From NCBI GenBank assembly GCA_937892395.1, contig CALAGJ010000188.1, positions 1 through 37,341 on the forward strand: DNA of 37,341 nt, given 5' to 3'. The position numbers and the translations under genes were made by a program. This document shows positions 6,736-15,657 of the stretch, one piece after another. The notes under the pieces were generated by a model. It saw only the letters and a list, made by a program, of their open reading frames with translations. It was not told where the DNA came from and ran no database searches. Within the stretch, counting starts at the first letter, position 1, and every line of letters begins with the position of its first letter. The stretch comes from an uncultured Parafilimonas sp. (lineage in GTDB: Bacteria; Bacteroidota; Bacteroidia; Chitinophagales; Chitinophagaceae).

Positions 6736-8376
6736 TTACTTTACCAACTGCATTTTTTTGGTGTCTGCATTTTTACCATCAATAATTAACGAGTAATAAT
6801 AGGTGCCTGCCGCCAGCGCACCGGCTTCAATTGTTATTTGCCCATTGCCTTTTTGGGTAGGTGTAAACGATTTTATTTCCACACCGTTTGCATTGGTAAT
6901 TTTTATTACAGCATTATTTGTTTGTTGCGGAATGAAATATTTGATAACTGTATTTTGGCTAAATGGATTGGGGGCGTTCTGCTGTAGTGAAGCCACTTCA
7001 ACTCCTGCTCCGGCTGGAGCATTTAGTACAAACTGCTGATTGCTTTTTACACATGCTGCATTTGCCATCAGCATTGCTTTCAATTCATCAATCTGCTTTT
7101 GCAAATCAATGATTGAATTTTGCTGCTCTGTATTCTGAGTCTTTATTTTTTCATTTTGATTTTTTAATTCATCATTCTGCTTTGAAAGCTCCTGCACAGC
7201 TTTAACCAATGAAGGCACAAAATCCGCATAGGCGATACTGTAATTGTCTTTTTCATTTTGCGGGGCTTTAATGCCTTCAAAATCATAGCCTATTTCTTTT
7301 GCAGTTTTTTCCACTTCCTGCGGCATAAAACCACTGTGCCATTTTTTGGAAGCTATGCTGTAAAATTTCTGTTCTGTATCTGAAACAGAATCTTCCATGC
7401 CGAGAAATTTTGCAAAGCGTTCTTCATCCACTGTGTAGGTCACGGGTTTTAGTTTATTGATAAAAAGCAGGCCGGGTACATTTTCTTTTTTATTGGCGAT
7501 GAATGGTGCGGGTGCAGTGGTGATGCTCCAGTTAACAGCGCCGCCTATTACTGTAACAGATGAATTGCCAATACGCACTTTGTTGCTTGCATTTACTTTG
7601 GCGCCGTTGCCAATAGCGGTTGCGTTTGATAAGTAAGTCTGGATAGTTGCATCGGCATTTGTGCCTAAGAAGGTATTGTTATTGGCATGAAGTTGCAAGT
7701 ATTTACCAGCATTAATGCCAATGGCAACATTTGAAATACCATCAACATTATAATAAAGCGCTGAAGGGCCTAATGCTACATTATAGCTTCCTGATCTATT
7801 GAAATATAAAGCAAGATTTCCGGCGGCTACATTGTTATTGCCATAAAAGTTAGAGTAAAGAGATTCTGCTCCTACTGAAATATTTGAAGCCCCATTTATA
7901 TTTTGGGATAATGCCTGATATCCAATAGCTGTGTTTGAGGAAGCAGAACTGGTGTTATTAACTTGAAAGGCTAAAGCTCCATAGCCAACAGCCGTATTCT
8001 TTTCGCCGCTAATCATATTAATAAGTGTTGAACCCCCAATGGCTGTGTTAAATGATGATGCTTTTGCAATAAGCATGGAAGATACTCCAACACAGGTGTT
8101 GTAAACACCAGTATTATTTTGATTCAGTGAAAAGGCTCCAACAGCAGTGTTGTATGAACCTGTATTAGCATACTCCATTGCATAAGAACCAAAAGCTGTA
8201 TTACGGTAGCCCTCATTTTCATTTCTCATAACATTGTACCCAACTCCTGTGATGTACGAGCCTTTTCTGGTGCCTCCACAATTGTACCCTGCAAAATAGT
8301 TTCCCGTTTGGGCATTTATTTCATTGCAAAAAATGGATGAGGTAATAAGTAAACCTGCTGTAAAAATCTTTTTCAT
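6736..8376 (-). CDS. T9SS-sorted fibre protein with YadA-like 17-residue repeats and S74-like region
   Basis: This is a secreted 546-residue protein. A signal peptide (about 1-22) is followed by a repeat array with N-T/V-A-x-G cores at residues 59, 76, 93, 110, 127, 148, 165, 182, 199, 216 and 234, spaced 17 apart with two exceptions. This resembles the beta-roll head of trimeric YadA adhesins. From 296 comes a peptidase S74 (endosialidase chaperone)-like region with KKENVPGLLFINKLKPVTY, GFMPQEVEK and YADFVPSLVKAVQEL. It leads into a coiled coil (about 392-436) and a T9SS type A sorting domain (464-546, ending KKMQLVK). The usual Ser-Asp before the S74 Lys-Asn-Ile motif is missing, so autocleavage is doubtful. 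A trimeric surface fibre is inferred. Confidence 0.85.
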   Translation of the reverse strand: MKKIFTAGLLITSSIFCNEINAQTGNYFAGYNCGGTRKGSYITGVGYNVMRNENEGYRNTAFGSYAMEYANTGSYNTAVGAFSLNQNNTGVYNTCVGVSSMLIAKASSFNTAIGGSTLINMISGEKNTAVGYGALAFQVNNTSSASSNTAIGYQALSQNINGASNISVGAESLYSNFYGNNNVAAGNLALYFNRSGSYNVALGPSALYYNVDGISNVAIGINAGKYLQLHANNNTFLGTNADATIQTYLSNATAIGNGAKVNASNKVRIGNSSVTVIGGAVNWSITTAPAPFIANKKENVPGLLFINKLKPVTYTVDEERFAKFLGMEDSVSDTEQKFYSIASKKWHSGFMPQEVEKTAKEIGYDFEGIKAPQNEKDNYSIAYADFVPSLVKAVQELSKQNDELKNQNEKIKTQNTEQQNSIIDLQKQIDELKAMLMANAACVKSNQQFVLNAPAGAGVEVASLQQNAPNPFSQNTVIKYFIPQQTNNAVIKITNANGVEIKSFTPTQKGNGQITIEAGALAAGTYYYSLIIDGKNADTKKMQLVK

Positions 8377-8558
8377 ACTGTTTTTTTTAAAAAAAGTAAA
8401 ATGATTACACTACATGTACAGTGTCTTTTTTTGTGTTTTGCTGTTTGGTATTGATAAGTAGCTGTAAAAAGTGCAAGATTTTTGGATAGAATGAGTTGAA
8501 AATCTCATATGTCATGAAAGGATTATTTATCAGTATACAAACATTGATTATATGTAAT

Positions 8559-8588
8559 AAAGAACCGGCCGGTGAAAACCGGTTCTTT
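8559..8588 (-). terminator. Hairpin after the second S74 gene
   Basis: AAAGAACCGG and CCGGTTCTTT form a perfect 10-bp stem around a 10-base loop. It lies 17 bases past the stop of the minus-strand gene ending at 8606. On the minus strand a short A/T-rich stretch follows rather than a strong T run, so termination is likely but may be modest. Confidence 0.65.
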
Positions 8589-8605
8589 GCATAGTGTTTA
8601 TAATT

Positions 8606-10063
8606 TTATTTTACCAATACCATTTTTTTAGTGTCCAATTTTTTACCATCTGCAATTAATGAATAGTAATAAGTGCCAGCAGCCAGTTCATTGGCGCTGA
8701 TGGTTACTGAGCCATTGCCTTTTATTAATCCGGTAAATGTTTTTACGGCATTGCCGGATGCATTTGTAACTACTATTTGCACAGACGAAACATTAGAGGG
8801 TGCCTGGTAGCGAATGGTTGTAACACTACTAAACGGGTTTGGTGTGTTTTGTTCCAAAAGACCTGCGGAGGCTGTAACACCATTTGCAGCGCTGCTGCCT
8901 GCAGATGTTTTCTTAAGTTCTGCAATTTCTTTTTTCATTGCTTCTATCATAACTTGCTGCTCCTGCATGCCTTTGATGAGTACGGGTATGATGTCAGCAT
9001 ACATTACACCGAGACTTGCTGCCGGTATCTTTTCAACACTACCAGTGGCTTCATCTACTTTATAGTCGTAGTCTCTCACCACTTCCGGCAATACTTTCTG
9101 AATTTCCTGTGCCACTACGCCTAATTTATCGTCTGTGGTGTTGCCTTTAATCCAGTTAAACTTTACAGCCCTTAGCTTCATAATTTCAGCCAGCCCGTAA
9201 TTCAAATCCCTTATATTTTTTTTCTGCCTGGCGTCAGATGTGTTGATGGTGCCATCTGCTGCCCATAAAGATGCCCAGCGAAATATAGAAGAACCCAACG
9301 ACCGGCTATTATCTGTAAGAGGTACAATATTGCTGCTGCTGCCAAAAGTGTTGCTGCCATAATCTTCAAATGATTCTACAGTACCAATTTGAATTTTTGA
9401 ACCATCGGCTGTACCTACCCTTAATAAAGGAGTAGTTCCGCTCAATGTCAGATTGCCCGTAATGCCTGCATTTCCGTTTACATCTAATCTATTTACAGGT
9501 GCATTATCACCAATGCCCAGGTTGCCCGCTATATACAGGCCGTTGGCTGGCCCGCCTACTGCAGTGCCAATGCTAACCCCACCATTGCTGTTTACAATAA
9601 GTTTGGTAGAACTATTAACCTGTACACGCAAAGCTGCCTCAGTTAAACCTGAATTTACATGTAGCTTGGCTAATGGAAAAGAAGTGCCCATACCCGTTCT
9701 GCCATTTACAAACAGGCCACTGTCTGGCGCAGCAATGCCGGAGCCCACACTCAAGCCTCCGCCTGTACCCATAAATAAACGGGTGGTGTTGTCAAATTGT
9801 AACTTTAATCCATCTCTTAAAGCCGTTGTTTTAATGTGAAAGGCAGCATCCGGCAGCGTAATCCCAAAACCAATTAAGCCATTCGAAAGCACACGAATGC
9901 GCTCCGTATTGTTTGTACGGATGGCGAATCCACGGTTGTCTGTAGTGCCGATAAAATTTGTGTTTGCATTGGTGCCTACATTGCCCAGCAGGGACCAGTC
10001 TTGTGCATCTGCGCTTGCTAAAGCAGTTAGCAAAGCCACTGAAAGGAAAATTTTCTTTCTCAT
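8606..10063 (-). CDS. T9SS-sorted tail-fibre-like protein with S74 domain
   Basis: The start is the ATG at 10061-10063, which gives a clear signal peptide (MRKKIFLSVALLTALASADA) and a 485-residue protein. Residues 25-270 carry loose Gly/Asn-rich beta repeats of phage-tail-fibre type (AFHIKT, AKLHVN, NRLDVNG, NGLYIAGNLGIG). A canonical peptidase S74 domain occupies about 272-370, with Ser276-Asp277 in NTSDARQKKNI, GVVAQEIQKVLPEVV and MYADIIPVLIKGMQEQQ. A short coiled coil (366-386) and a T9SS type A domain (403-485, ending KKMVLVK) follow. S74 domains fold as trimers and can cut themselves off. It is a paralogue in architecture of the next gene downstream; export and surface fibre formation are inferred. 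Confidence 0.87.
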   Translation of the reverse strand: MRKKIFLSVALLTALASADAQDWSLLGNVGTNANTNFIGTTDNRGFAIRTNNTERIRVLSNGLIGFGITLPDAAFHIKTTALRDGLKLQFDNTTRLFMGTGGGLSVGSGIAAPDSGLFVNGRTGMGTSFPLAKLHVNSGLTEAALRVQVNSSTKLIVNSNGGVSIGTAVGGPANGLYIAGNLGIGDNAPVNRLDVNGNAGITGNLTLSGTTPLLRVGTADGSKIQIGTVESFEDYGSNTFGSSSNIVPLTDNSRSLGSSIFRWASLWAADGTINTSDARQKKNIRDLNYGLAEIMKLRAVKFNWIKGNTTDDKLGVVAQEIQKVLPEVVRDYDYKVDEATGSVEKIPAASLGVMYADIIPVLIKGMQEQQVMIEAMKKEIAELKKTSAGSSAANGVTASAGLLEQNTPNPFSSVTTIRYQAPSNVSSVQIVVTNASGNAVKTFTGLIKGNGSVTISANELAAGTYYYSLIADGKKLDTKKMVLVK

Positions 10064-10331
10064 TTTTATTAGTTTTTTAATAATACCCTGTTTTAATATA
10101 GGTACTGGGTGATGACCTTTTTTTGAATTATAATAACCCACGTAAAAGAAATTGTTACCTGATATCAGTTGCAATTTTATTCTGAAAGCAAAAATGATTT
10201 ACCTGGCAGTGTTGTACAATACCCCAATGGGTGATTTTTTAAAAAGGAAAAAATCGGGAATCTGATATTCGGGGAAACACAAGAATAGCAGACCCTGTTA
10301 CAGAAAATAAATGAGGAGATAAGAACCCGTT

Positions 10332-10979
10332 TCAGTTAATGCCCTGCTGTATAGCTTTCATTACGGCTTCGCTGCGGCTGGCCACATGCAGCTTTTTGTA
10401 GATATGCTTTACATGGGTGCGCACGGTTTCATAACTGATAAATGCTTTGGAAGCGATGGTTTTATAGTCATACCCTTCAATCATCATGCGCAGCAGTTCT
10501 TTTTCCCGGTCGCTCAGTTGGAAGTCGTTGTTTTCAGGAGCCACTAATATTATATTTTTTTTGGTAAAAAAGCCAAGCATTTTTTTGGCTACGGTGGCAC
10601 TTACCGGGGCGCCTCCATTATATACATCGGCAATGGCTTCAATGTATTTATGCGGCGGATCGTTTTTAAGAATGTATCCGGAAGCGCCTGCACAAAGAGC
10701 ATTAAAAATTTTGTCGCTGTCGTTGAAAACGGTTTGTATCAGCACTTTTATATCGGGGAACTGCCTGGTGATTTTTTGAGTTACTTCTATGCCATTCAGC
10801 CCGGGCATTTCAATATCCATCAGCACCACATCGGGTTCACTTCTTTTCAGGTTGGCCAGCCATTGGTTAGCATCTGCAAAAGCACCGGTACAGGTGTAGC
10901 CTGGTGTACCATTCAGTATGGCATAGAGGGCTTCCCTTACTAATGTGTTGTCTTCAAAAATGGCTACCCTTATATCCAT
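10332..10979 (-). CDS. NarL/FixJ-type response regulator
   Basis: I use the internal ATG at 10977-10979 (MDIRVAIFEDN), which begins exactly at the receiver domain; the longer frame adds 18 unlikely residues. The 215-residue product has a receiver domain with acidic Glu9/Asp10, phosphoacceptor Asp55 in LMDIEMPGLNG and the Lys in YILKNDPP. A LuxR-type helix-turn-helix (about 152-213) contains LSDREKELLRMM and ISYETVRTHVKHIYKKLHV. It lies 85 bases after the TPR kinase and is probably co-transcribed with both upstream kinases. The two S74/T9SS genes lie just downstream on the same strand and are plausible targets (inference). Confidence 0.93.
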   Translation of the reverse strand: MDIRVAIFEDNTLVREALYAILNGTPGYTCTGAFADANQWLANLKRSEPDVVLMDIEMPGLNGIEVTQKITRQFPDIKVLIQTVFNDSDKIFNALCAGASGYILKNDPPHKYIEAIADVYNGGAPVSATVAKKMLGFFTKKNIILVAPENNDFQLSDREKELLRMMIEGYDYKTIASKAFISYETVRTHVKHIYKKLHVASRSEAVMKAIQQGIN

Positions 10980-11064
10980 AACTTTTTTGCTGTAAAAATT
11001 TATCCTGAATGGATGGATGTTTACAGGTTGCAAAAATACCAGCTCTTAAACAGCCGTGCATACC

Positions 11065-13101
11065 TCATTGGGTGATTTTTACAGAAAGGGCAATAGATGT
11101 ACCTCTGCCTTTTTCTGAATTTATTTTTAACTGTGCACCTGCATCCTTTGCTCTTTGCTGTATATTATTTAATCCATTGCCCCTTTTAACCGTTTCAACA
11201 TCAAAACCATCCCCATTATCCTGCAATGATATTTCAATATGACCATCCTCTTGCTTTGCTTCTAACTGCAGCAGGGAGGCATTGCTGTATTTTACAGCAT
11301 TGTTGATGGCTTCTTTAAAAACCAGGTACATATTGCGGCGGCTTTCTATACTCAATGTGTTATGCGCCAGGTATTCAGGAAATTTTGACAGAACCTTTAT
11401 TTTTTTTGCAGCGGCCATTTCGTTCACATATTCTTCCAGTTTTTGCAGCAATTGTTGCAGGCTGTCCTGCCCGGGATTGATAAGCCATACAATATCGCTT
11501 AGCTTATTAACCATATCACCGGCACTTTGCTGTATGATGCTTAAAGACTTTTCCACGTCTCCCGGTTGTGCATTTTTTATTTGTTCCCTGGTAAGATGGC
11601 TGTACATGGCTATGCCGCTTAGGGTGGAGCCTAATTCATCATGCAGTTCACGGCTGATGCGCAGGCGCTCCTGCATCATCTGATCACGGTTCTGCCGCTC
11701 CCTTTTTTTCCTGTAGGAGTAAAATATATATCCGGTTATTGCCATCACTAAAAAAATACTGGAAAAGGCAACCGTTTTTTGTTGACTCTGACGTGCCGCT
11801 TCTGCGGTTTTTAATTTGTTTTCGGCAGTAAGAACTTTTATCTGGTCTTCCTTTTTCTCAGTTTCATATTTTACATATATATCGTTTAATGTGTTTGCCT
11901 GGAGGGTGTCAAAATACTGGCGCTCTTCCCTGCGGCATAGTTGACTATATTCAAATGCATTTTTATAATCACCAAGCTGACTGTAGGTTTCGCTTAAGCT
12001 GCCGGCACATTCAAATCTTCTTTTATGATCGGTACTGTCCAGAAGGGAAAGCGCTTTTTTAAAAAAAATGACGGCGTTTTTATAATCTTTCAAATGGTTG
12101 TATGCTTCTGCAGTAAACTGATGCAACTGCTGGTTTGCATTACTCCGGCTTTCCCCTGTCGCATGAATTCCTTTTTGATACCAACTTAATGCATCATTAT
12201 ATTTTTTTAAACCGGCAGATGCAAGACCCATATTCAGGTATATGGCTTTAAAAGCGGCACTGTCATTTATGCGCACAGCATAATCCATTGCGGTGCTGCT
12301 ATAATATAAGCAGGAATCATATTGTTGCAGGCTATAAAATGCCATAGACATGTTTTGATATACCTGCTTTAACTGCACCAATGCATTTATTCCTAAAAAA
12401 AACTCAACTGCTTCCCGGGAATAATTTATTGCCCTCTGGTGTTGCAACGAATACTGGCAGGCCGCAGCAATTTGCAAATAGGCATCTCCCAAGGCTCCTG
12501 CATCACCCACTGTTTTTGCAAGCCTGATGGCGCTGTCTGCATAAATAATACAACTGTCTGTTTTATTGACTACATAATAAACGGAAGCGAGGCTGCCATA
12601 GAAAAGCAACTTGTTTTGCATGCGCCGGGATGAATCTTTTTCAAAAGTGTTATAAATACTGGCAAGCTTTATACATGTAATTGCAGAATCACTGTGTTTG
12701 CTCATCGTGTAATTATCTGCCAGGTTAGAATAGGCAATGATGGCATTTCCATAATCCTTGTTTTCCAAAAAAGCTGTTGCACTTTGCAAAAAATAGCTGT
12801 TGGATAAATCAGTATTTGATACCGAACGCTCAATCAATCCCAACTGGTTAAGTGATTTCCCTATGCCCCATGCGTAATTTATTTTGCTGCTCAGTGCAAA
12901 CTCTTTTTGTGCATAAGCCCTTGCACTGTTATAGTCATAAGCCCTTAATACTTTAACCAATTCAAAATATGTTTTTACCTTGTTCGTATCTTCTTTGCTT
13001 TTCTGAAGCACTTTTACCAGGCTGTCAGCATTATTAATTTGTGCATTAGCATAGAATGCCTGCAACGGCATAAGCAACATGAAGTACCGTAAAATTTTCA
13101 T
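11065..13101 (-). CDS. TPR-domain sensor histidine kinase (DesK type)
   Basis: This is a 678-residue kinase. The ATG at 13099-13101 starts a signal peptide (MKILRYFMLLMPLQAFYANA); an ATG two codons earlier is equally open. Residues about 35-395 form tetratricopeptide repeats in the periplasm (for example LASAGLKKYNDALSWYQKG and AYNHLKDYKNAVIFFKKAL). One transmembrane helix follows at about 443-462, then a HisKA_3 domain with RISRELHDELGSTLSG (phosphoacceptor His487) and a HATPase_c domain with EAINNAVKYSN and DNGDGF. Its last 90 or so residues closely match the next kinase upstream, showing gene or domain duplication. It sits between that kinase and the NarL regulator on the same strand. Confidence 0.92.
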   Translation of the reverse strand: MKILRYFMLLMPLQAFYANAQINNADSLVKVLQKSKEDTNKVKTYFELVKVLRAYDYNSARAYAQKEFALSSKINYAWGIGKSLNQLGLIERSVSNTDLSNSYFLQSATAFLENKDYGNAIIAYSNLADNYTMSKHSDSAITCIKLASIYNTFEKDSSRRMQNKLLFYGSLASVYYVVNKTDSCIIYADSAIRLAKTVGDAGALGDAYLQIAAACQYSLQHQRAINYSREAVEFFLGINALVQLKQVYQNMSMAFYSLQQYDSCLYYSSTAMDYAVRINDSAAFKAIYLNMGLASAGLKKYNDALSWYQKGIHATGESRSNANQQLHQFTAEAYNHLKDYKNAVIFFKKALSLLDSTDHKRRFECAGSLSETYSQLGDYKNAFEYSQLCRREERQYFDTLQANTLNDIYVKYETEKKEDQIKVLTAENKLKTAEAARQSQQKTVAFSSIFLVMAITGYIFYSYRKKRERQNRDQMMQERLRISRELHDELGSTLSGIAMYSHLTREQIKNAQPGDVEKSLSIIQQSAGDMVNKLSDIVWLINPGQDSLQQLLQKLEEYVNEMAAAKKIKVLSKFPEYLAHNTLSIESRRNMYLVFKEAINNAVKYSNASLLQLEAKQEDGHIEISLQDNGDGFDVETVKRGNGLNNIQQRAKDAGAQLKINSEKGRGTSIALSVKITQ

Positions 13102-13199
13102 ACACATGGGTGAAAGTATTTTATGTAATATAAATGAGTTTCCAAAAAATGGATAATGGGGTATTTACTAAATACTATAAAGCCAGGTATTTTTTTTCA

Positions 13200-14522
13200 C
13201 TATCTCGTTATCTTCAGATGTAAAACGGTGCCTTCATCCGGAATTGATTTCAGATCAAGTATGCCGCCAATTTCCTTAGCCCGTTGCTCCATATTATTTA
13301 AACCATTGCCTTTTTTTACTTTGTCAATATCAAAACCTTCTCCGTTATCCTGCAATGATATAATAATATAACCAGCCTCTTGCTTTGCTTCCAAATGCAG
13401 GTGAGTGGCATTGCTGTATTTAACGGCATTGTTGATGGCTTCTTTAAAAATGGAAAAAATGTGATAGCGTTCTTCTTCAGAAAGTGACAAATTGGTTAAT
13501 AGATTGCCTTTTGTTTTGAAAATGATATTCCTCGCTCTGCACATTTCAAGACCATACTGTTCAAGTTTTTCAAGCATCACCTGCACAGAATCATACATGG
13601 GATTTACAGACCATACCAGTACGCCCAGTTTGTTTACAATATCGTTTGTATTCTTTTGTATGATGCCCAGGGTTTGTTTTACTTTTTCATGTTCACCGTT
13701 TTGCAGTTGCACACCAGCCATATGGCTGTACATGGATACACCGCTAAGTGTACTTCCTATATCATCATGCAACTGGCTGCCAATTTTGTTGCGTACTTTT
13801 TCTACAGCTAACTGTGATTGTAATTTTTCTACAGCCAGTTGCTTTTCCTGGAAATGCCATTTTTTTAAAATGGCAGCCATATAAAAAATCATGTCGCCTA
13901 AAATGCCAAGCCTGATAAAAAATAAAGGGTAGCCGTCAGTAAACAAATGATGCACTCCGTTATTTCTCAAAACAATCATACATACTGTAAGCAGAGTGCC
14001 CGCTATTGTGCACAACAGGCCCTTTGCCACAAGAGTGGCAAAGGGTAATTTATTTTTCAATACAATATAAGCAACAACCATTGCAGGAAATACGGTAATC
14101 AGTTTTACGGTATAAAAAATAAATTGCTTGTCAGCATTGAAACTAGTAAGTATTATAAAGAAGAGCAGAATACAGGGTACAAGCCATAGCATTGACCTGA
14201 ATAAGACATTAATTTTTTTATCATTTGTAAAATCAGAGAAAAAAGATTGAAGGAATAAAAGATAAAAAAAGTTTTCAAAAATTATTAATGGGGTATTTGT
14301 ATAGTCATACCAAACTGAATTCCACACAGCTTCTTCCGGGATTCCAAAAAATGTAAAGGGCGCATTAATAAAAAAATAGATCGCTGCAAAAAGTAAAAAG
14401 AGAGAGTACCAGCGTAAATCTTTTCTCCCCGTTACAATATATAAAACACCAAAAATCAAAACCTGGAAGGTTAAAATGCCCTGAAAAAAAAGATAAAAAA
14501 CTTCTATGGCTTTATTCTGCAT
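13200..14522 (-). CDS. Multi-pass membrane sensor histidine kinase (DesK type)
   Basis: This kinase has 440 residues. The first 220 contain about six or seven hydrophobic segments, resembling a 7TMR-DISM-type membrane sensor without an extracellular domain. A short coiled coil (about 222-246, with two LAVEK repeats) leads to the HisKA_3 box IGSQLHDDIGSTLSG (phosphoacceptor His252). A HATPase_c domain follows with EAINNAVKYSN and LQDNGEGFD. The catalytic end is strongly similar to that of the TPR kinase 92 bases downstream. With one regulator for two kinases, the module may integrate a membrane signal and a periplasmic signal. It is divergent from the DUF2452 gene. Confidence 0.9.
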   Translation of the reverse strand: MQNKAIEVFYLFFQGILTFQVLIFGVLYIVTGRKDLRWYSLFLLFAAIYFFINAPFTFFGIPEEAVWNSVWYDYTNTPLIIFENFFYLLFLQSFFSDFTNDKKINVLFRSMLWLVPCILLFFIILTSFNADKQFIFYTVKLITVFPAMVVAYIVLKNKLPFATLVAKGLLCTIAGTLLTVCMIVLRNNGVHHLFTDGYPLFFIRLGILGDMIFYMAAILKKWHFQEKQLAVEKLQSQLAVEKVRNKIGSQLHDDIGSTLSGVSMYSHMAGVQLQNGEHEKVKQTLGIIQKNTNDIVNKLGVLVWSVNPMYDSVQVMLEKLEQYGLEMCRARNIIFKTKGNLLTNLSLSEEERYHIFSIFKEAINNAVKYSNATHLHLEAKQEAGYIIISLQDNGEGFDIDKVKKGNGLNNMEQRAKEIGGILDLKSIPDEGTVLHLKITR

Positions 14523-14813
14523 TTTATATGTGAGGGCATTAAGATGTTATTAGCCTGCAATATAGCCCTATTTGTTTAAAGATCTTTTTTGGTTGTATAT
14601 CACATGGTGGTCAACAGGCTTATGGCAAACAGGAAAATATGCTTTTCCACTTGGGTAAAAAGTGTAATGTAATAATGGTTGCGAGGGGGTTTAAATTAAT
14701 GAATCAGTAATCATAATGATTATCCTGGCATAATAAAGTGGAGAATAGCGTATAAAAATATTCTATCAGCTTCTTGTTATTTGCTGGTCAATATCTTTCC
14801 TTCGCAGCTCTTT
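14523..14813. other. Divergent intergenic region (291 bases)
   Basis: This gap between the divergent kinase and DUF2452 genes must hold both promoters. I see no convincing TAnnTTTG box on either strand, no ORF with a recognisable product and no RNA gene. The only structure noted is the symmetric A/T-rich site at 14708-14722. Confidence 0.5.
14708..14722. promoter_or_regulatory. Symmetric operator-like site TAATCAT-A-ATGATTA
   Basis: This is a perfect 7-bp inverted repeat with a one-base centre, 92 bases before the DUF2452 start in the divergent region. It has the form of a dimeric regulator site, but A/T-rich palindromes are common by chance in this composition. Confidence 0.25.
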
Positions 14814-15602
14814 ATGGTGCAGGCATATAATTTCTTAGGTAGTTGGCAATTGTTTCCGGAAAAAGGTAATTATGAATTTGGGCAAAGGCCCAAAAGCGGA
14901 ATTTATAAGATAGAGGGTATGGGTAATACAAAGCAAATGCATATTACACACAGCTTTGTCAGTTTAGAGAATGATGCTATGTCATCCGAGTATATGATTG
15001 AAGCAGATGGCGCTTTACATGCTTTTGAAGAGCAGGCACTCGCACAGCAGGCACAGGTGATTTTTAGAGATAGTATTTCATTTGAAATACATTTTTATAC
15101 CAATGCCCAATCTGTATTGCATGTGCAGCACGAAATACAACCAAATGGCTATTTGAAAATTATCACACAAGGGAATCAGCCAACTGGTGAAACATACACC
15201 AATACTGCATACTATCACAGACAACTCAGTGTCTTGCCTTATGCCGCAGGTGTTTCGGGAGCTGTTATAAAGCCAACTAAGGAGGGTGTTATCAAACACA
15301 AGGCATTGCTTGCTATGGAAGAACAAACCAATATGCAGCTTGACCAACTCAGAAGGCAAATTGAATTGCTTGCACTACAGGCGCAAGAAATACAAAAGAG
15401 AAAAGAACTCTCACAAAAAATCTATACGGCACAGCTTTCTTTCAAACCAAATATTGGTCAAAATTATTATCTGTATGAAAAGAAAGATGGTAACTTTATG
15501 TTGTCATTAGTAGCTCCTGCCGAATGGGGTGGTGCCGGGCCATTTAAGAGATTTGAAGCTGCAGTACAGCTACTGGCAGATCATACCTGGAAAGAATTGT
15601 AG
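14814..15602 (+). CDS. DUF2452 protein with lipocalin-like N-terminal half
   Basis: I use the ATG at 14814 (MVQAYNFLGSWQL), giving 262 residues; an upstream TTG at 14781 is less likely. The C-terminal half (about 150-262) matches my memory of DUF2452: IKPTKEGVIKHKALLAMEEQ, LLALQAQEIQKRKELSQKIY, a beta stretch with YLYEK, and the ending VAPAEWGGAGPF with LLADHTWKEL. Function is unknown. The N-terminal half begins FLGSWQLFPEKGNYEFG and alternates polar and hydrophobic residues like a small beta-barrel (lipocalin or heme-binding type); that is inference. No signal peptide is seen, so the protein should be cytoplasmic. It is followed 55 bases later by the PlsC-like gene on the same strand. Confidence 0.65.
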   Translation: MVQAYNFLGSWQLFPEKGNYEFGQRPKSGIYKIEGMGNTKQMHITHSFVSLENDAMSSEYMIEADGALHAFEEQALAQQAQVIFRDSISFEIHFYTNAQSVLHVQHEIQPNGYLKIITQGNQPTGETYTNTAYYHRQLSVLPYAAGVSGAVIKPTKEGVIKHKALLAMEEQTNMQLDQLRRQIELLALQAQEIQKRKELSQKIYTAQLSFKPNIGQNYYLYEKKDGNFMLSLVAPAEWGGAGPFKRFEAAVQLLADHTWKEL

Positions 15603-15657
15603 CTTTTCATTTCAGTCTGTTTTTAAATCATTTTATCTCTATCATTGCAGCTCAATA

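Noticed and set aside
8407..8424. ACACT-ACATGTAC-AGTGT followed by a T run, considered as a terminator
   Set aside because: It is on the plus strand with no plus-strand gene upstream; the stem is only five pairs, and it lies before the start of a minus-strand gene.
9453..9839. A 128-codon Pro-rich open frame on the plus strand
   Set aside because: It is antisense to the S74/T9SS gene; the composition is the shadow of its Gly-rich repeats, with no signal, domain or start context.
13150..14310. A 13-base match (TAATGGGGTATTT) near 13154 and 14287, considered as a regulatory repeat
   Set aside because: One copy is inside coding sequence of the kinase and the other just past its 3' end; with two loose copies only, chance is the simplest reading.
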